Shown: positions 20,223-29,282 of the stretch, piece by piece
Layout of the letters: each line of letters begins with the position of its first letter
Numbering within the stretch: position 1 is the first letter of the stretch
NCBI RefSeq assembly: GCF_036621415.1
Contig: NZ_CP030941.1
Span: forward strand, 2,292,001 to 2,356,000
Direction: 5' to 3'
Length of the DNA stretch: 64,000 nt
Source of the DNA: Nitratireductor thuwali
Lineage (GTDB): Bacteria; Pseudomonadota; Alphaproteobacteria; Rhizobiales; Rhizobiaceae
Position numbers and translations under genes: made by a program
The notes under the pieces: model-generated
Seen by the model: the letters and a program-made list of their open reading frames with translations, nothing else
What the model was told of the DNA's origin: nothing
The model's database searches: none

Positions 20223-22400
20223 CTATCGTGCAGCCCGGCCGGCCGCCTTCAGCTCCAGCCGCCGCTTGTGCAGCACCGGCTCCGTGTAGCCGTTGGGCTG
20301 TTCGCGCCCCTTGAAGACGAGGTCGCATGCCGCCTGGAAGGCGATGGACCCGTCGAAATCCGGCGCCATCGGGCGATAGTTCGGGTCGCCCGCGTTCTGC
20401 CGGTCGACCACCGCCGCCATGCGCTTCATCGTCTCCATGATCTGTTCCTGGCTGGCGACGCCGTGGTGCAGCCAGTTCGCCATATGCTGTGCCGAGATAC
20501 GCAGCGTCGCGCGGTCTTCCATCAGCCCGACATCGTTTATGTCGGGCACCTTTGAGCAGCCGATCCCCTGGTCCACCCAGCGCACGACATAGCCCAGGAT
20601 TCCTTGCGCATTGTTGTCCAGTTCCTGCTGGATTTCTTCCGGCGTCCAGTTCGGCCTGGTGGCGACCGGCACGGAAAGGATGTCGGGGAGCCTGGCGCGC
20701 CGCCTTCCTTTCAGCTTCTCCTGCACTTCTTTCACGTCGATCTGGTGATAGTGGGTGGCGTGCAGCGTGGCGGCGGTGGGCGAGGGCACCCAGGCGGTGT
20801 TGGCGCCGGCCTTGGGATGGCCGATCTTCTGCTCCAGCATGGCCGCCATCAGGTCGGGCATGGCCCACATGCCCTTGCCGATCTGCGCATGGCCTGAAAG
20901 CCCGCATGCAAGGCCCACATCCACGTTCCAGTCTTCGTAGGCCTTGATCCATGTGGCTTGCTTCATGTCGCCCTTGCGGATCATCGGGCCGGCTTCCATC
21001 GAGGTATGGATCTCGTCGCCGGTGCGGTCGAGGAAGCCGGTATTGATGAACACCACGCGCTCCGACGCGGCCCGGATGCATTCCTTGAGGTTGACCGTCG
21101 TGCGCCGTTCCTCGTCCATGATGCCCATCTTCATCGTGTTGGGCTTCATGCCGAGCGCGTCCTCCACCCGGCCGAAGAGATCGACCGCGAAGGCCACTTC
21201 CTCGGGGCCGTGCATCTTCGGCTTGACGATATACATCGAGCCTTCGCGGCTGTTCAGGTGCCTGCCGCCGGGACCGATGTCGTGCAGCGCGATGAGCGCG
21301 GTGAACATCGCGTCCATGATGCCTTCCGGCACCTCCTCGCCTTCCCGGTCCAGGATCGCCGGATTGGTCATCAGGTGGCCGACATTGCGCACCAGCATCA
21401 GCGAGCGGCCCTTGAGGCTGCGCTCGGAACCGTCTGGACCGTTGAAGGTCCGGTCGGGGTTGAGCCTGCGCGTGAAGGTTTCGCCGCCCTTCGTGACCTC
21501 TTCCTCCAGGTCGCCCTTCATCAGGCCGAGCCAGTTGCGATAGACGAGGACCTTGTCCTCGGCGTCGACGGCGGCCACCGAATCCTCGCAATCCATGATC
21601 GTCGTGAGCGCCGATTCCAGAACGACGTCGGCAATGCCCGCTCTATCGGTTTTGCCGATGGGGTGCTCGCGGTCTATGACGATCTCGGCATGCAGGCCGT
21701 TCTTCTCGACCACGATGGCGCGCGGCGAGGCAGGTTCGCCTTCATAACCGAAGAACTGTACGCTCTCCTTGAGGCGCGCCTGGCCTTGCTCCGTCTTCAC
21801 GACGAGTTGGCCATCCTCGATGGCGAACCCCGTTGCATCCGCCCAGCTTGCACCGTCCAGGGCCGCGCTCTGGTCGAGAAAATCGCGCGCCCAGGCAATC
21901 ACCTTCTCGCCGCGCCGGGGATTGTAGCCCTTGCCCTTTTCCGCCCCGTCATCTTCGGAAATGGCGTCGGTGCCGTAGAGCGCGTCGTAGAGCGAGCCCC
22001 AGCGGGCGTTGGCCGCATTCAGCGCGTAGCGCGCATTCATCACGGGAACGACGAGTTGCGGGCCGGCGGTCTGCGATATTTCGGGGTCGACATCTTCGGT
22101 CGTCACCTGGAAATCCGGCCCCTCCGGCAGCAGATAGCCGATGTCGCGCAGGAAATCCTCATAGGCTTCAAGATCCGAAGGCGCACCGTTCTCCTTGTAC
22201 CATGCGTCGATCTCCGCCTGCAGTGCGTCACGTCGGGCCAAAAGGGCGCGGTTTTTGGGCGCCATCGCATGAACGATGTCGGAAAACGCGCGCCAGAAGG
22301 TCTCCGCGTCCACGCCGGTACCCGGCAAGGCCTCGTCGACGGCAAAATCGTGCAGCTCCCGCGCGACCTTCAAGCCGTTGATTTCAACGCGTTCCACCAT
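20223..22400 (-). CDS. glcB: Malate synthase G
   Basis: GlcB condenses glyoxylate and acetyl-CoA to malate in the glyoxylate cycle or glycolate use. The 725-residue length is that of the monomeric G isoform, not the shorter A form. Family landmarks visible include [23 protein letters not shown] in two parts, the [14 protein letters not shown] region with acidic active-site residues, [15 protein letters not shown], and [21 protein letters not shown] in two parts. No isocitrate lyase is in the window. It is an apparently single gene upstream of tsaB. Confidence 0.97.
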   Translation of the reverse strand: MVERVEINGLKVARELHDFAVDEALPGTGVDAETFWRAFSDIVHAMAPKNRALLARRDALQAEIDAWYKENGAPSDLEAYEDFLRDIGYLLPEGPDFQVTTEDVDPEISQTAGPQLVVPVMNARYALNAANARWGSLYDALYGTDAISEDDGAEKGKGYNPRRGEKVIAWARDFLDQSAALDGASWADATGFAIEDGQLVVKTEQGQARLKESVQFFGYEGEPASPRAIVVEKNGLHAEIVIDREHPIGKTDRAGIADVVLESALTTIMDCEDSVAAVDAEDKVLVYRNWLGLMKGDLEEEVTKGGETFTRRLNPDRTFNGPDGSERSLKGRSLMLVRNVGHLMTNPAILDREGEEVPEGIMDAMFTALIALHDIGPGGRHLNSREGSMYIVKPKMHGPEEVAFAVDLFGRVEDALGMKPNTMKMGIMDEERRTTVNLKECIRAASERVVFINTGFLDRTGDEIHTSMEAGPMIRKGDMKQATWIKAYEDWNVDVGLACGLSGHAQIGKGMWAMPDLMAAMLEQKIGHPKAGANTAWVPSPTAATLHATHYHQIDVKEVQEKLKGRRRARLPDILSVPVATRPNWTPEEIQQELDNNAQGILGYVVRWVDQGIGCSKVPDINDVGLMEDRATLRISAQHMANWLHHGVASQEQIMETMKRMAAVVDRQNAGDPNYRPMAPDFDGSIAFQAACDLVFKGREQPNGYTEPVLHKRRLELKAAGRAAR

Positions 22401-22507
22401 TTCCGCTTCTCCGTAGGCACTGCTATTCCAACTCTGCCGGCGTTTTGATCACGCTGCGCACGCGCGGTCAATTCACTCGGCCCATGAGGCTGCGCCGCCA
22501 GGCTCCT

Positions 22508-24523
22508 TCATACGGCAATGCGCGGCCGGCCCGAAGCCCTCGCGGTCACCTTGGCCTCGATGAAGATGCGCTGCCCGTCGACCTCGGTGGCCGAGATGTC
22601 GCGGGCGACGGCGGTAACGCTGCCTTCCGCGCCGGCTTCCGCCGCCCGCAGCGCCGCCAGCCCGCGCGCCTGCTCTTCCGCAAACCCAATGGCCGCCTCC
22701 TCGTCGGCGAAATCGCGCATCAAGGCGCCGGCGCTCACCCGAAACGAGCCTTCGCCGAGCCTGCTGACGCTGGCCTCCGCGACGGCGGAAACCCGCCCCG
22801 CAACCGCGCCCACGGCATTGGCAACATCCATGTGCTCCGGCAGCACGCATTCGGTCCCCAGCAGCATTCCCAGCCCCGCATAGTGCAAGGCCGCCGACGC
22901 GCCGAGACCGACCACCGGCCGGTCGAGCGACAGCGCGATTCGCGTGATGCCCTGGGCGCCGTCGAGCGCGCGCTGGATGACGGTGTTGCGCGCCGTCATG
23001 GCGCTGTCGAACCCGTCCTCGGCCAGCGTCGTGTCGAGGATGGCTTCCGCCGAAAGCCTCGTAAGACGCGCCAGCACGCGCAGGCTGATTTCCACGCCGT
23101 CCCTGGCGATCGCCTGCCCGCGGCCGTCCCGGCGCCGCGCGAAAAGGGCCGCGCCCGCCCGGGCGGCGTCGCTGTTCCAAGTGGCCTGCCGCCCCGCCGC
23201 ATGCGCCGCGTCGGACGGCGTGAAGCCGCAGATCAGCGCCAGGCCGCGTCCCACCAGGCGCTGAAGGATCGCCTGTTCCATTCCGCCGCTGATCAGCCGG
23301 TCGAGGGCCTGCGGTCGCTCCGACAACCGCTCGTAAAGCCAGCTTTCGGCCTCGGTCAGCCCTGCGGCGAAGCGTGCCGGCAGCCCGGCCGTGAACGCGA
23401 ACCGGCCGTCCAGCCGGCCGGGCTGTATCTGGTTCAACTGCCGCTCCAACTGGGGCAGCACCACGCCCGGATGCAGCGTTTCGGCAAGCGACAGCGGGGT
23501 CAGCCGGCGCGGGCCGAGCCTCAGCACGGGCTCCAGCGCACCTTCTTCCAGGCTTACCTCCGAATCGCCGCCGAGCCCGTAGGTGCGCATGGCGACCGCC
23601 TCGACCATGGTGCGGTAGCCGCCCACCATGGCACCTTCGGGATCCAGCCTCGGCTGGCCTCCCGCCAGAAGTGCTATATCGGTCGTCGTTCCGCCGATGT
23701 CCGAGACAATGGCGTTATCGATGCCGGTGAGGCAGTGCGCGCCGACGAGGCTCGCCGCCGGCCCCGACAAAATGGTCTCGATCGGCCTGTCATGGGCAAA
23801 GCTCGCCGAAACGAGCGCCCCGTCGCCGCGCACCACCATCAGCGGAGCCTCGATGCCGCGCGCCGCAAGAAACCGCTTGGTCGACAGGATAAGGCGGTCG
23901 ATCAGCCCGATGAGGCGCGCGTTGAGCAGCGTGGTCAGCGCCCGCCGCGGCCCTCCCAACCTGGCCGAGAGCTCGTGGCTGGCCGTCACCGGCAGGCCGG
24001 TCCGCGCCCGCAGCATTTCGCATACCGTGATCTCGTGGGCGGGATTGCGCACCGCGAAGTAGGCGCAGACGGCAAAGGCCGTCACATGGGCGCCTCGCGT
24101 GTTCAGCCACGGGTCGAGCCCGGTCAGGTCGAGCTGGTTTTCGTTGCCGTGTACATCGTGCCCGCCCGGTATGAAGACGACTGGATCGCCGCCCAGCGCC
24201 GCCCGCAGCCCGTCGCGGTTGAGGTCCGCATCGCCGAAACCGACCATCACCAGCCCGACCCGTCCGCCCTGGCCTTCCACCAGCGCATTGGTGGCGAGCG
24301 TCGTCGACATGGAGACGAGGCTGATCGCGTCCGCTTCGACCCGGCCCTGTTCGAGCACGGCGTCGACGGCGCCGCCGATGCCGAGCGTCAGGTCATGCCG
24401 CGTCGTCAGCGCCTTGGCCTTGGCCAGCACGCCGCGCGCTTCGCAATAGATCACGGCGTCGGTATAGGTCCCGCCCGTATCTATTCCCAAAAGAAGCGCT
24501 TCGCGCCTGTCGTCCTGGTGCAT
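22508..24523 (-). CDS. Hydantoinase/oxoprolinase A-type protein (HyuA family)
   Basis: From ATG 24523 the product has 671 residues. An N-terminal hydantoinase A domain with the ATP-binding motif GIDTGGTYTDAVI is followed by the main domain, whose second phosphate loop is VSDIGGTTTDIALL. A C-terminal part contains DVANAVGAVAGRVS. Family members hydrolyse hydantoins, 5-oxoproline or acetone/acetophenone carboxylase-type substrates with ATP, usually with a B subunit. No HyuB-like gene is adjacent here, so this belongs to the stand-alone class whose substrate is unknown. Confidence 0.85.
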   Translation of the reverse strand: MHQDDRREALLLGIDTGGTYTDAVIYCEARGVLAKAKALTTRHDLTLGIGGAVDAVLEQGRVEADAISLVSMSTTLATNALVEGQGGRVGLVMVGFGDADLNRDGLRAALGGDPVVFIPGGHDVHGNENQLDLTGLDPWLNTRGAHVTAFAVCAYFAVRNPAHEITVCEMLRARTGLPVTASHELSARLGGPRRALTTLLNARLIGLIDRLILSTKRFLAARGIEAPLMVVRGDGALVSASFAHDRPIETILSGPAASLVGAHCLTGIDNAIVSDIGGTTTDIALLAGGQPRLDPEGAMVGGYRTMVEAVAMRTYGLGGDSEVSLEEGALEPVLRLGPRRLTPLSLAETLHPGVVLPQLERQLNQIQPGRLDGRFAFTAGLPARFAAGLTEAESWLYERLSERPQALDRLISGGMEQAILQRLVGRGLALICGFTPSDAAHAAGRQATWNSDAARAGAALFARRRDGRGQAIARDGVEISLRVLARLTRLSAEAILDTTLAEDGFDSAMTARNTVIQRALDGAQGITRIALSLDRPVVGLGASAALHYAGLGMLLGTECVLPEHMDVANAVGAVAGRVSAVAEASVSRLGEGSFRVSAGALMRDFADEEAAIGFAEEQARGLAALRAAEAGAEGSVTAVARDISATEVDGQRIFIEAKVTARASGRPRIAV

Positions 24524-24596
24524 CCCTGAAAGCCTGGCCCTGTCGTCAGCTTCGGGCTTTATCCGAATGCCGGGGTTTGGGAAAGCCCGGCTCGAC

Positions 24597-24628
24597 AAAG
24601 GCCGCCCCGCGCCCGCGGGACGGCCTCC
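24597..24628 (-). terminator. Intrinsic terminator after exported repeat protein gene
   Basis: On the minus strand GAGGCCGTCCCGC and GCGGGGCGGCC form a GC-rich stem around a short loop, followed by TTTG. It lies about 58 bp after the stop at 24686 and before the oxoprolinase gene, so it probably ends the upstream transcript. The T tract is short. Confidence 0.5.
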
Positions 24629-24685
24629 GTTTTCCGGCTCGGGGAGGACGAGCCGGAACCACTGGCTAGATCTGCCTCCGGCAGC

Positions 24686-25162
24686 CTAATCGACGACGTC
24701 AGGTTCGACGACGTCCGGCACAGGTTCGTCGCTCTGGTCCGCGGGCTCGAACTGGCCGGTGCCGGGATTGATCCGCTGGCCTTCAGCCGTGTCGTAGGTG
24801 TAGCCGGCCTCGTCGGCCGCAGCCCGGGTCATCCACCCCTCCGGGCACTCCGTTTCCACGAAACCAGGCGTCGGCTCGTCGCTCTGGTTCGACGGCTCGA
24901 ACTCGCCCACGCCCGGCACGACGCGAACGCAATCGTTCTGGGCGATCAGTGCCCGCGCATCGGCGTCGAGCCCGGCAGTAATGTCGACTGCGCCAGTGGT
25001 GCCGGTATCGGTGTCGTTGGGATCGACGAAATCAGGGGTCGGGCTATCGCTCTGATTTGAAGGCTCGAACTCACCCGTACCCGGATTCACGGTGTCCTGG
25101 GCCATGCCGATACTGCCGCCGAAAAGCAGCAGCGCGGATGTGGCCATGAGAAGTTTACGCAT
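24686..25162 (-). CDS. Exported protein with three GEFEPSNQSD-type repeats
   Basis: The 158-residue product has a signal peptide (MRKLLMATSALLLFGGSIGMAQ, cleavage probably near residue 21). The mature part is acidic and built around three repeats: NPGTGEFEPSNQSDSPTPDF, then VPGVGEFEPSNQSDEPTPGF, then NPGTGQFEPADQSDEPVPDV, separated by linkers. Two cysteines lie in the middle third (NDCVRV and TECPEGW) and could form a disulfide. No known domain is recognised. The repeat core resembles the C-terminal motif of the three small exported proteins just upstream. A GGAGAATACC leader precedes the ATG, matching theirs. Confidence 0.8.
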   Translation of the reverse strand: MRKLLMATSALLLFGGSIGMAQDTVNPGTGEFEPSNQSDSPTPDFVDPNDTDTGTTGAVDITAGLDADARALIAQNDCVRVVPGVGEFEPSNQSDEPTPGFVETECPEGWMTRAAADEAGYTYDTAEGQRINPGTGQFEPADQSDEPVPDVVEPDVVD

Positions 25163-25385
25163 GGTATTCTCCTTCCGTCTTTCGTTTCGCTCAGTTGGTC
25201 TAACGAGCGGTGGGGAACTCGGTTCCGCAGTCCGGTCGACCGTTTTCCGCCATGCTTGCCGTTCCGCGCTAACAAGCGGCGGGGTTCCGCGTTCCCGTCC
25301 CGCCGGTCACATTCGGGTTACAGACAAGCAGGAAATGTCGCACGGGGCGGTTCTGCGTTCCGAACGAGGAGAGGTCGATGCAATA

Positions 25386-25420
25386 AGAAAGGCCGCCCCG
25401 CGATGTGCGGAGCGGCCTTC
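25386..25420 (-). terminator. Intrinsic terminator after the exported small-protein genes
   Basis: On the minus strand AAGGCCGCTCCGC, a 5-base loop and GCGGGGCGGCCTTT form a long stem with a following T-rich end. It lies 25 bp after the stop of the 25445-25705 gene. It probably ends the transcript of the small exported proteins and separates them from the repeat protein gene at 24686. Confidence 0.7.
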
Positions 25421-25444
25421 TGGAGGTCGGTAAAAAGATCGTGT

Positions 25445-25705
25445 TTAGCGGGCGATCTGGAAGCGGGGGGTCGGCAGATCGTCCTGATTGCTGGGGCCGA
25501 AGCCCTGGGCGGCCGAGAAGCCGGCATTGCCTGCGGTGCCGACACTGGAGGTCGTGACCGAGCGGTCGACGCTATAAGCGCCGGCCGGCTGGGTGACGAA
25601 GGCGTCCGGCCCCGAATCCGGCTCGCTCACGTGGAAATCCTGGGCGCTGGCGCCCACGATGCCGGAAAGGGTGAGCGCGGCAGCCGCGATGAGGATTTTG
25701 TGCAT
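25445..25705 (-). CDS. Small exported protein, paralog 1 of 3
   Basis: The 86-residue product starts at ATG 25705 behind GGAGATTACC. It has a signal peptide (MHKILIAAAALTLSGIVGASAQ) and a mature chain of about 64 residues: DFHVSEPDSGPDAFV, SVDRSVTTSSVG, then the conserved end GFSAAQGFGPSNQDDLPTP. It lacks cysteines and known domains. It is close to identical to the next gene upstream, which shows a recent tandem duplication. Function is unknown; export and the low-complexity chain suggest an envelope role, but this is inference. Confidence 0.8.
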   Translation of the reverse strand: MHKILIAAAALTLSGIVGASAQDFHVSEPDSGPDAFVTQPAGAYSVDRSVTTSSVGTAGNAGFSAAQGFGPSNQDDLPTPRFQIAR

Positions 25706-25755
25706 GGTAATCTCCATTTTCCTGAAATTTGACTGGGATTTTGAAAGCGGGACGT

Positions 25756-26016
25756 TTAGCGGGCGATCTGGAAGCGGGGAGCCGGCAGATTGTCCTGGTC
25801 GCTGGGGCCGAAGCCCTGGGCGGCCGAGAAGCCCGCATTGCCCGTGGCGCCGACGCTGGAGGTCGTGACCGAGCGGTCGACGCTATAAGCGCCGGCCGAC
25901 TGGCTGACGAAGGCGTCCGGCCCCGAGTCCGGCTCGCTCACGTGGAAATCCTGGGCGCTGGCGCCGACAACGCCGGCCAAGATGAGCGCGGAAGCAACAA
26001 CGAATATCTTACGCAT
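25756..26016 (-). CDS. Small exported protein, paralog 2 of 3
   Basis: The 86-residue product starts at ATG 26016 behind GGAGACTACC, with a signal peptide ending ASAQ. The mature chain is nearly the same as paralog 1 (DFHVSEPDSGPDAFVSQ, SVDRSVTTSSVG, GFSAAQGFGPSDQDNLPAP). The DNA is also highly similar across the coding part while the spacers differ, so selection or gene conversion may hold the two together. No domain is recognised. Confidence 0.8.
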   Translation of the reverse strand: MRKIFVVASALILAGVVGASAQDFHVSEPDSGPDAFVSQSAGAYSVDRSVTTSSVGATGNAGFSAAQGFGPSDQDNLPAPRFQIAR

Positions 26017-26072
26017 GGTAGTCTCCATTCCTATATGTGCTTGGGAGGCACTTGGTGGTGGTGAGGAAATCG

Positions 26073-26321
26073 CTAGCGGCCCGCCTGGAAACGCGGGGCT
26101 GGCAGGTTGTTTTGGTCGCTGGGGCCGAAGCCCCGGGCGGCCGAGAAGCCGGCAACGCGGCCCTGTCGATGGTCGATGCCGACACTTGAGGTGACGGCAG
26201 CCTGATCGGCAGCGCGGGCGGCCGGAGGGGCATCGGAATCCCCGGACGGCAAGTCCTGCGCAAAAGCGCTGGAATTGCCGATCAGGGCGAAGACGAAAGT
26301 GAGGGTCAGAACCTTACGCAT
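26073..26321 (-). CDS. Small exported protein, paralog 3 of 3 (diverged)
   Basis: The 82-residue product starts at ATG 26321 behind GGAGACCACA. A signal peptide (MRKVLTLTFVFALIGNSSAFAQ) is followed by a shorter, diverged middle (DLPSGDSDAPPAARAADQ) and the conserved end SSVG plus GFSAARGFGPSDQNNLPAP. It is the most distant of the three and the first in the direction of transcription. The region up to the tRNA fragment at 26571 holds its promoter and no other gene I can support. Confidence 0.75.
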   Translation of the reverse strand: MRKVLTLTFVFALIGNSSAFAQDLPSGDSDAPPAARAADQAAVTSSVGIDHRQGRVAGFSAARGFGPSDQNNLPAPRFQAGR

Positions 26322-26570
26322 TGTGGTCTCCGGGGTGTTCCGATTGTGCTGCGAGGGTCGGCGACCTCCGCCTGCCCCGCTTATTTGGACACTCAAATCT
26401 AAATTTCTAGCCTTTGGATCAATCACAGAGTCGTGATGGACCAATTTTATTTGCATTGATGTCGTGAAAAAGAGACTGCTTCTTTGGCGGCCTCTGGGAA
26501 TTCACCGTTGATGCCAGCCCGGCCATCGGCTATGAAGGCCCTCGCAACGCATGTGTTGGCCCATATCCGG

Positions 26571-26622
<52 letters not shown>

Positions 26623-26747
26623 GGGCCGGGCGACAAAAAGGAGACGAAAAGAGGTAATAAGAACAAGGATTTGCGAGGCCCTCGTTCTGATCTTTCAACT
26701 CGCGAAAAGCTCACGTAAGCACTGCGTAAGCAGTTGCGACACGGTAA

Positions 26748-26824
26748 GCACCCATAGCTCAGCTGGATAGAGCGTCGCCCTCCGAAGGCGAAGGTCTCAG
26801 GTTCGAATCCTGATGGGTGCGCCA
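26748..26824 (+). tRNA. tRNA-Arg (anticodon CCG)
   Basis: The 77-base sequence folds as a complete tRNA: acceptor GCACCCA/TGGGTGC, D-stem GCTC/GAGC, anticodon stem TCGCC/GGCGA with loop CTCCGAA (anticodon CCG), T-stem TCAGG/CCTGA with loop TTCGAAT, then G and encoded CCA. It reads CGG codons. It differs from the upstream fragment at position 7 and in the anticodon stem. It marks the junction between core chromosome and the accessory region, and tRNA 3' ends are common integration sites. Confidence 0.95.
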
Positions 26825-26908
26825 TTTCTCAATGATCTCGTCATTTTTCAGCTAGGATGACCAGGTGGCACGGCTTGTCTGCCCGGGTTACGCGCATGGA
26901 GAGATGCG

Positions 26909-27619
26909 ATAGAGTATCTCCTGTTTGTACTAATCGGACTGATAGGGTCGCTTGCCTCGGCCGTCTTCGGGTTTGGAACAGCACTGCTTGTCCTCGCAAT
27001 CGGTTCGCATGTGCTGCCGATCAAGGAGGTAATCGTTCTCGCAACGGTGCTTTTCGCCGCATCAACGACCACCAAGACAGTTCTGTTCGGCAGACAGATC
27101 GAGTGGAAAGTCGTGGCGATCATGGCCATCGCCAGCCTGCCGTTCGCCTATTTGGGGGCGCAAGCGCTAGCGGTCGTGCCCGCCGATCATATCAAGCGCC
27201 TGCTCGGCCTGATGATCCTCATCTACATTGTGCTGACTGCCTGCAAGCTCCTGCCGTCGTTCCGGATCGGAACGGCCGGGCTTCTGGTAGGCTCGGCATT
27301 GTACGGCTTCATTTCGGGTTTCCTGGGCAGCGGCAACCTGGTCAAGGTCGTAATCTTTCGCGAACTGAAGTTCACAAAGGAGGCTTTCGTTGGCGCCATG
27401 GCGGCCACGTCCGTCCTGTCGAACTTCGCCAAGTTGGCCAGCTATTGGCAAACCGGCCTGTTGACCGCTGAGATGGTCTGGCCGGCTCTGGCATTGGTTG
27501 TCAGTGCCATCGTCGCTGCCGTGATCGGCCAGATGATCCTGAACAAACTCAATGCGAGTGCTTTTGAGACAGGTGTCCAGGTCCTGCTTGGAGTCAGCGC
27601 CGTCACACTCCTGATTTAG
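26909..27619 (+). CDS. TauE/SafE-family membrane exporter, start codon uncertain
   Basis: The frame encodes a polytopic membrane protein of the TauE/SafE (DUF81) family, thought to export sulfite or organosulfur compounds. The N-terminal family motif SAVFGFGTALL and the second-half FISGFLGSGNLVKVV are visible, with six to seven hydrophobic segments. No ATG, GTG or TTG precedes the first membrane segment; the codon correctly spaced from GGAGAG (26898-26903) is ATA at 26909. The first ordinary start is GTG 27011, which would remove the first helix. The gene may be impaired by a start-codon mutation. Confidence 0.65.
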   Translation: MEYLLFVLIGLIGSLASAVFGFGTALLVLAIGSHVLPIKEVIVLATVLFAASTTTKTVLFGRQIEWKVVAIMAIASLPFAYLGAQALAVVPADHIKRLLGLMILIYIVLTACKLLPSFRIGTAGLLVGSALYGFISGFLGSGNLVKVVIFRELKFTKEAFVGAMAATSVLSNFAKLASYWQTGLLTAEMVWPALALVVSAIVAAVIGQMILNKLNASAFETGVQVLLGVSAVTLLI

Positions 27620-27674
27620 CGTGATCGAGTTATCGCCGATGAAAAACGGGTGACGGAGGCTGCGTGCCCGACCA

Positions 27675-28613
27675 CTATTTCGTGGCCTTGATCTGCGGCA
27701 GATCGCGGGTCAGTTCTCGAAAGCCGACGCCGAAATACATGTCCCGCGCAGCGGGGGAGGCTGGCGCGCCGGGACATGCGACGAATATGCGCGTTGCGCC
27801 GGCGGCTCGGGCGAGATGCATACCATGGAGCTGTTGCGCGGTACCCAGTCCCCGCCGCCGGAAATCCTGATGCGTGCCGACCGGCTCGAATTCGGCAGTC
27901 CGGGTTTCCTCGTCGAGCCAGATGACTGCGGTCGCCGCTAGCGTTCGGTCCGGCGCCGCAATCAGCACATGCAGGTCGGAACGATACGGCCAAGTCCGGC
28001 GGACACGTTCGAACGCCGTGTGCGTGAGAGTCGAACGTGGCCAAGCTGCGTGATGTGCCCCGACCGCGTCGGCAACAGAGATTTCAGACGCCGTCAGGAA
28101 TTCGAAGCCTTCGGGCAATTGCGGGTCCGGTAAGTCGGTTAGGTCGCGGGCGTTGAACTGGACCCAGCTTCCGTCGTCGGCGCCGGCTTCCTCGTCAAAC
28201 GCATAACCATGGGCGGCGACGATGGCTTGTGACTTTGCATCAGCGGACTGCACGATTAGCAAGCGATCGACGCCGTCTGCGACATCGTCGTACCAGTCCA
28301 GAAGTTCAGTCAGCAGTTCCGGACGCTCCGGGTGAACCTGCCAAATGAGATTGGCCGCCTCGACGTCCCGGAGTGCGCTGTCGCGGCGCGGTATACGATG
28401 AGGCAGGCAGGCCCATGCCCAGGCAACCAGTCGTTTATCGACATACCAAAACTTGTGCCGCCAGAACGGGCCGAGGCTGTCGAAGTCTTTAGCCCAAACC
28501 CAGGCCAGTTCCCCGACGGTCGCCTCGCTGTTGAGCAGTTCAGGCCGAATTGCGGTGACCTCTTGCGCCAGTCCCTGCATCAGCCGAAGTTCAGTCGGAC
28601 CGAGTTCATCCAT
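27675..28613 (-). CDS. GNAT family N-acetyltransferase (two-domain)
   Basis: The 312-residue product has a C-terminal GNAT domain with the acetyl-CoA motif FEPVGTHQDFRRRGLGTAQQ (about 245-265) and an N-terminal half that looks like a diverged GNAT-like fold without the motif. Such tandem GNAT proteins are common in soil bacteria and their acceptors are unknown. It lies 20 bp after the CGNR regulator gene on the same strand, so it is probably in that transcript. Confidence 0.8.
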   Translation of the reverse strand: MDELGPTELRLMQGLAQEVTAIRPELLNSEATVGELAWVWAKDFDSLGPFWRHKFWYVDKRLVAWAWACLPHRIPRRDSALRDVEAANLIWQVHPERPELLTELLDWYDDVADGVDRLLIVQSADAKSQAIVAAHGYAFDEEAGADDGSWVQFNARDLTDLPDPQLPEGFEFLTASEISVADAVGAHHAAWPRSTLTHTAFERVRRTWPYRSDLHVLIAAPDRTLAATAVIWLDEETRTAEFEPVGTHQDFRRRGLGTAQQLHGMHLARAAGATRIFVACPGAPASPAARDMYFGVGFRELTRDLPQIKATK

Positions 28614-28633
28614 GTAGCGGTTCCTCTAAACAC

Positions 28634-29203
28634 CTAACCCCGCGTGCGCGCATAGTGAGCGCGGGCTTTCTCGCGGTTGCCGCACGTTTCCATGGAGCAC
28701 CATCGGCGTTGTCCGTTGCGGCTTTGGTCGACAAAGAGCCAACCGCAACGGTCGCCTGGACAGCGTTTTACCCGCTGGCGATCGGGGGATGTGAGCAGTT
28801 CGACTGCTGAGATCAGCACGGGCAATTGCAAACCAGGGCCGACTTCGTCGCTGTGGGCGAAAGCCAGAGCCCCATGCGAGACAACCATTGGGTTGGCTCG
28901 CCAGCAGTGCCCGAAAGCCCCGTTCAACAATGCGGCGTCGGCCTCGTCGAGCTCCTCGCCGGCAACCACCTTCAAGAAGACGGCCCGCAGGTCTTGGCGG
29001 AACGCCATGACGCGCTCCAGCACGTTCGCATCGGCCTTGGGATCGGCCGTTCGAGATAGGCCGACGCGACCCATCCACGCGCGCAGATCGGCGAGCGTCC
29101 CAATATGCTCGGCGGCGATGGCGCTCCCGTCCCAATCCGCTGTGTTGAGGAAATCCAGGCAGAGGCGACCGCCGACCAGGCGAAGATCCGGTATGGAAGT
29201 CAT
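28634..29203 (-). CDS. CGNR zinc-finger (ABATE domain) regulator
   Basis: The 189-residue product has an N-terminal ABATE domain, thought to bind a ligand (LCLDFLNTADWDG onward), and a C-terminal CGNR zinc finger with Cys at 148, 153, 169 and 174 (CPGDRC, WCSMETCGNREKARAHYARTR in two parts). Such proteins are presumed stress- or metabolite-responsive transcription factors. It is divergent from azlCD with 79 bp between, and a perfect palindrome lies in that gap, which suggests it may control both directions. Confidence 0.88.
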   Translation of the reverse strand: MTSIPDLRLVGGRLCLDFLNTADWDGSAIAAEHIGTLADLRAWMGRVGLSRTADPKADANVLERVMAFRQDLRAVFLKVVAGEELDEADAALLNGAFGHCWRANPMVVSHGALAFAHSDEVGPGLQLPVLISAVELLTSPDRQRVKRCPGDRCGWLFVDQSRNGQRRWCSMETCGNREKARAHYARTRG

Positions 29204-29242
29204 TCCGACATTCTAACCGGGATGGGGGTTGACGCGCAAGGC

Positions 29243-29257
29243 TATGATATTATCATA
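29243..29257. promoter_or_regulatory. Palindromic operator candidate between CGNR and azlC genes
   Basis: TATGATA-T-TATCATA is a perfect 7-1-7 inverted repeat. A TTGACG hexamer at 29229-29234 lies about 16 bases before TATCAT, so the palindrome would overlap the -10 of a promoter reading toward azlC. The position between divergent genes and the symmetry fit a repressor site. Which protein binds is inferred, the CGNR regulator being the first candidate. Confidence 0.55.
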
Positions 29258-29282
29258 ACCGGCGTCCTGGTTAGGAATAGTC

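Noticed and set aside
24686-26321. Toxin-antitoxin or bacteriocin cluster
   Set aside because: The small proteins have Sec-type signal peptides and no leader-peptide, immunity or transporter genes beside them.
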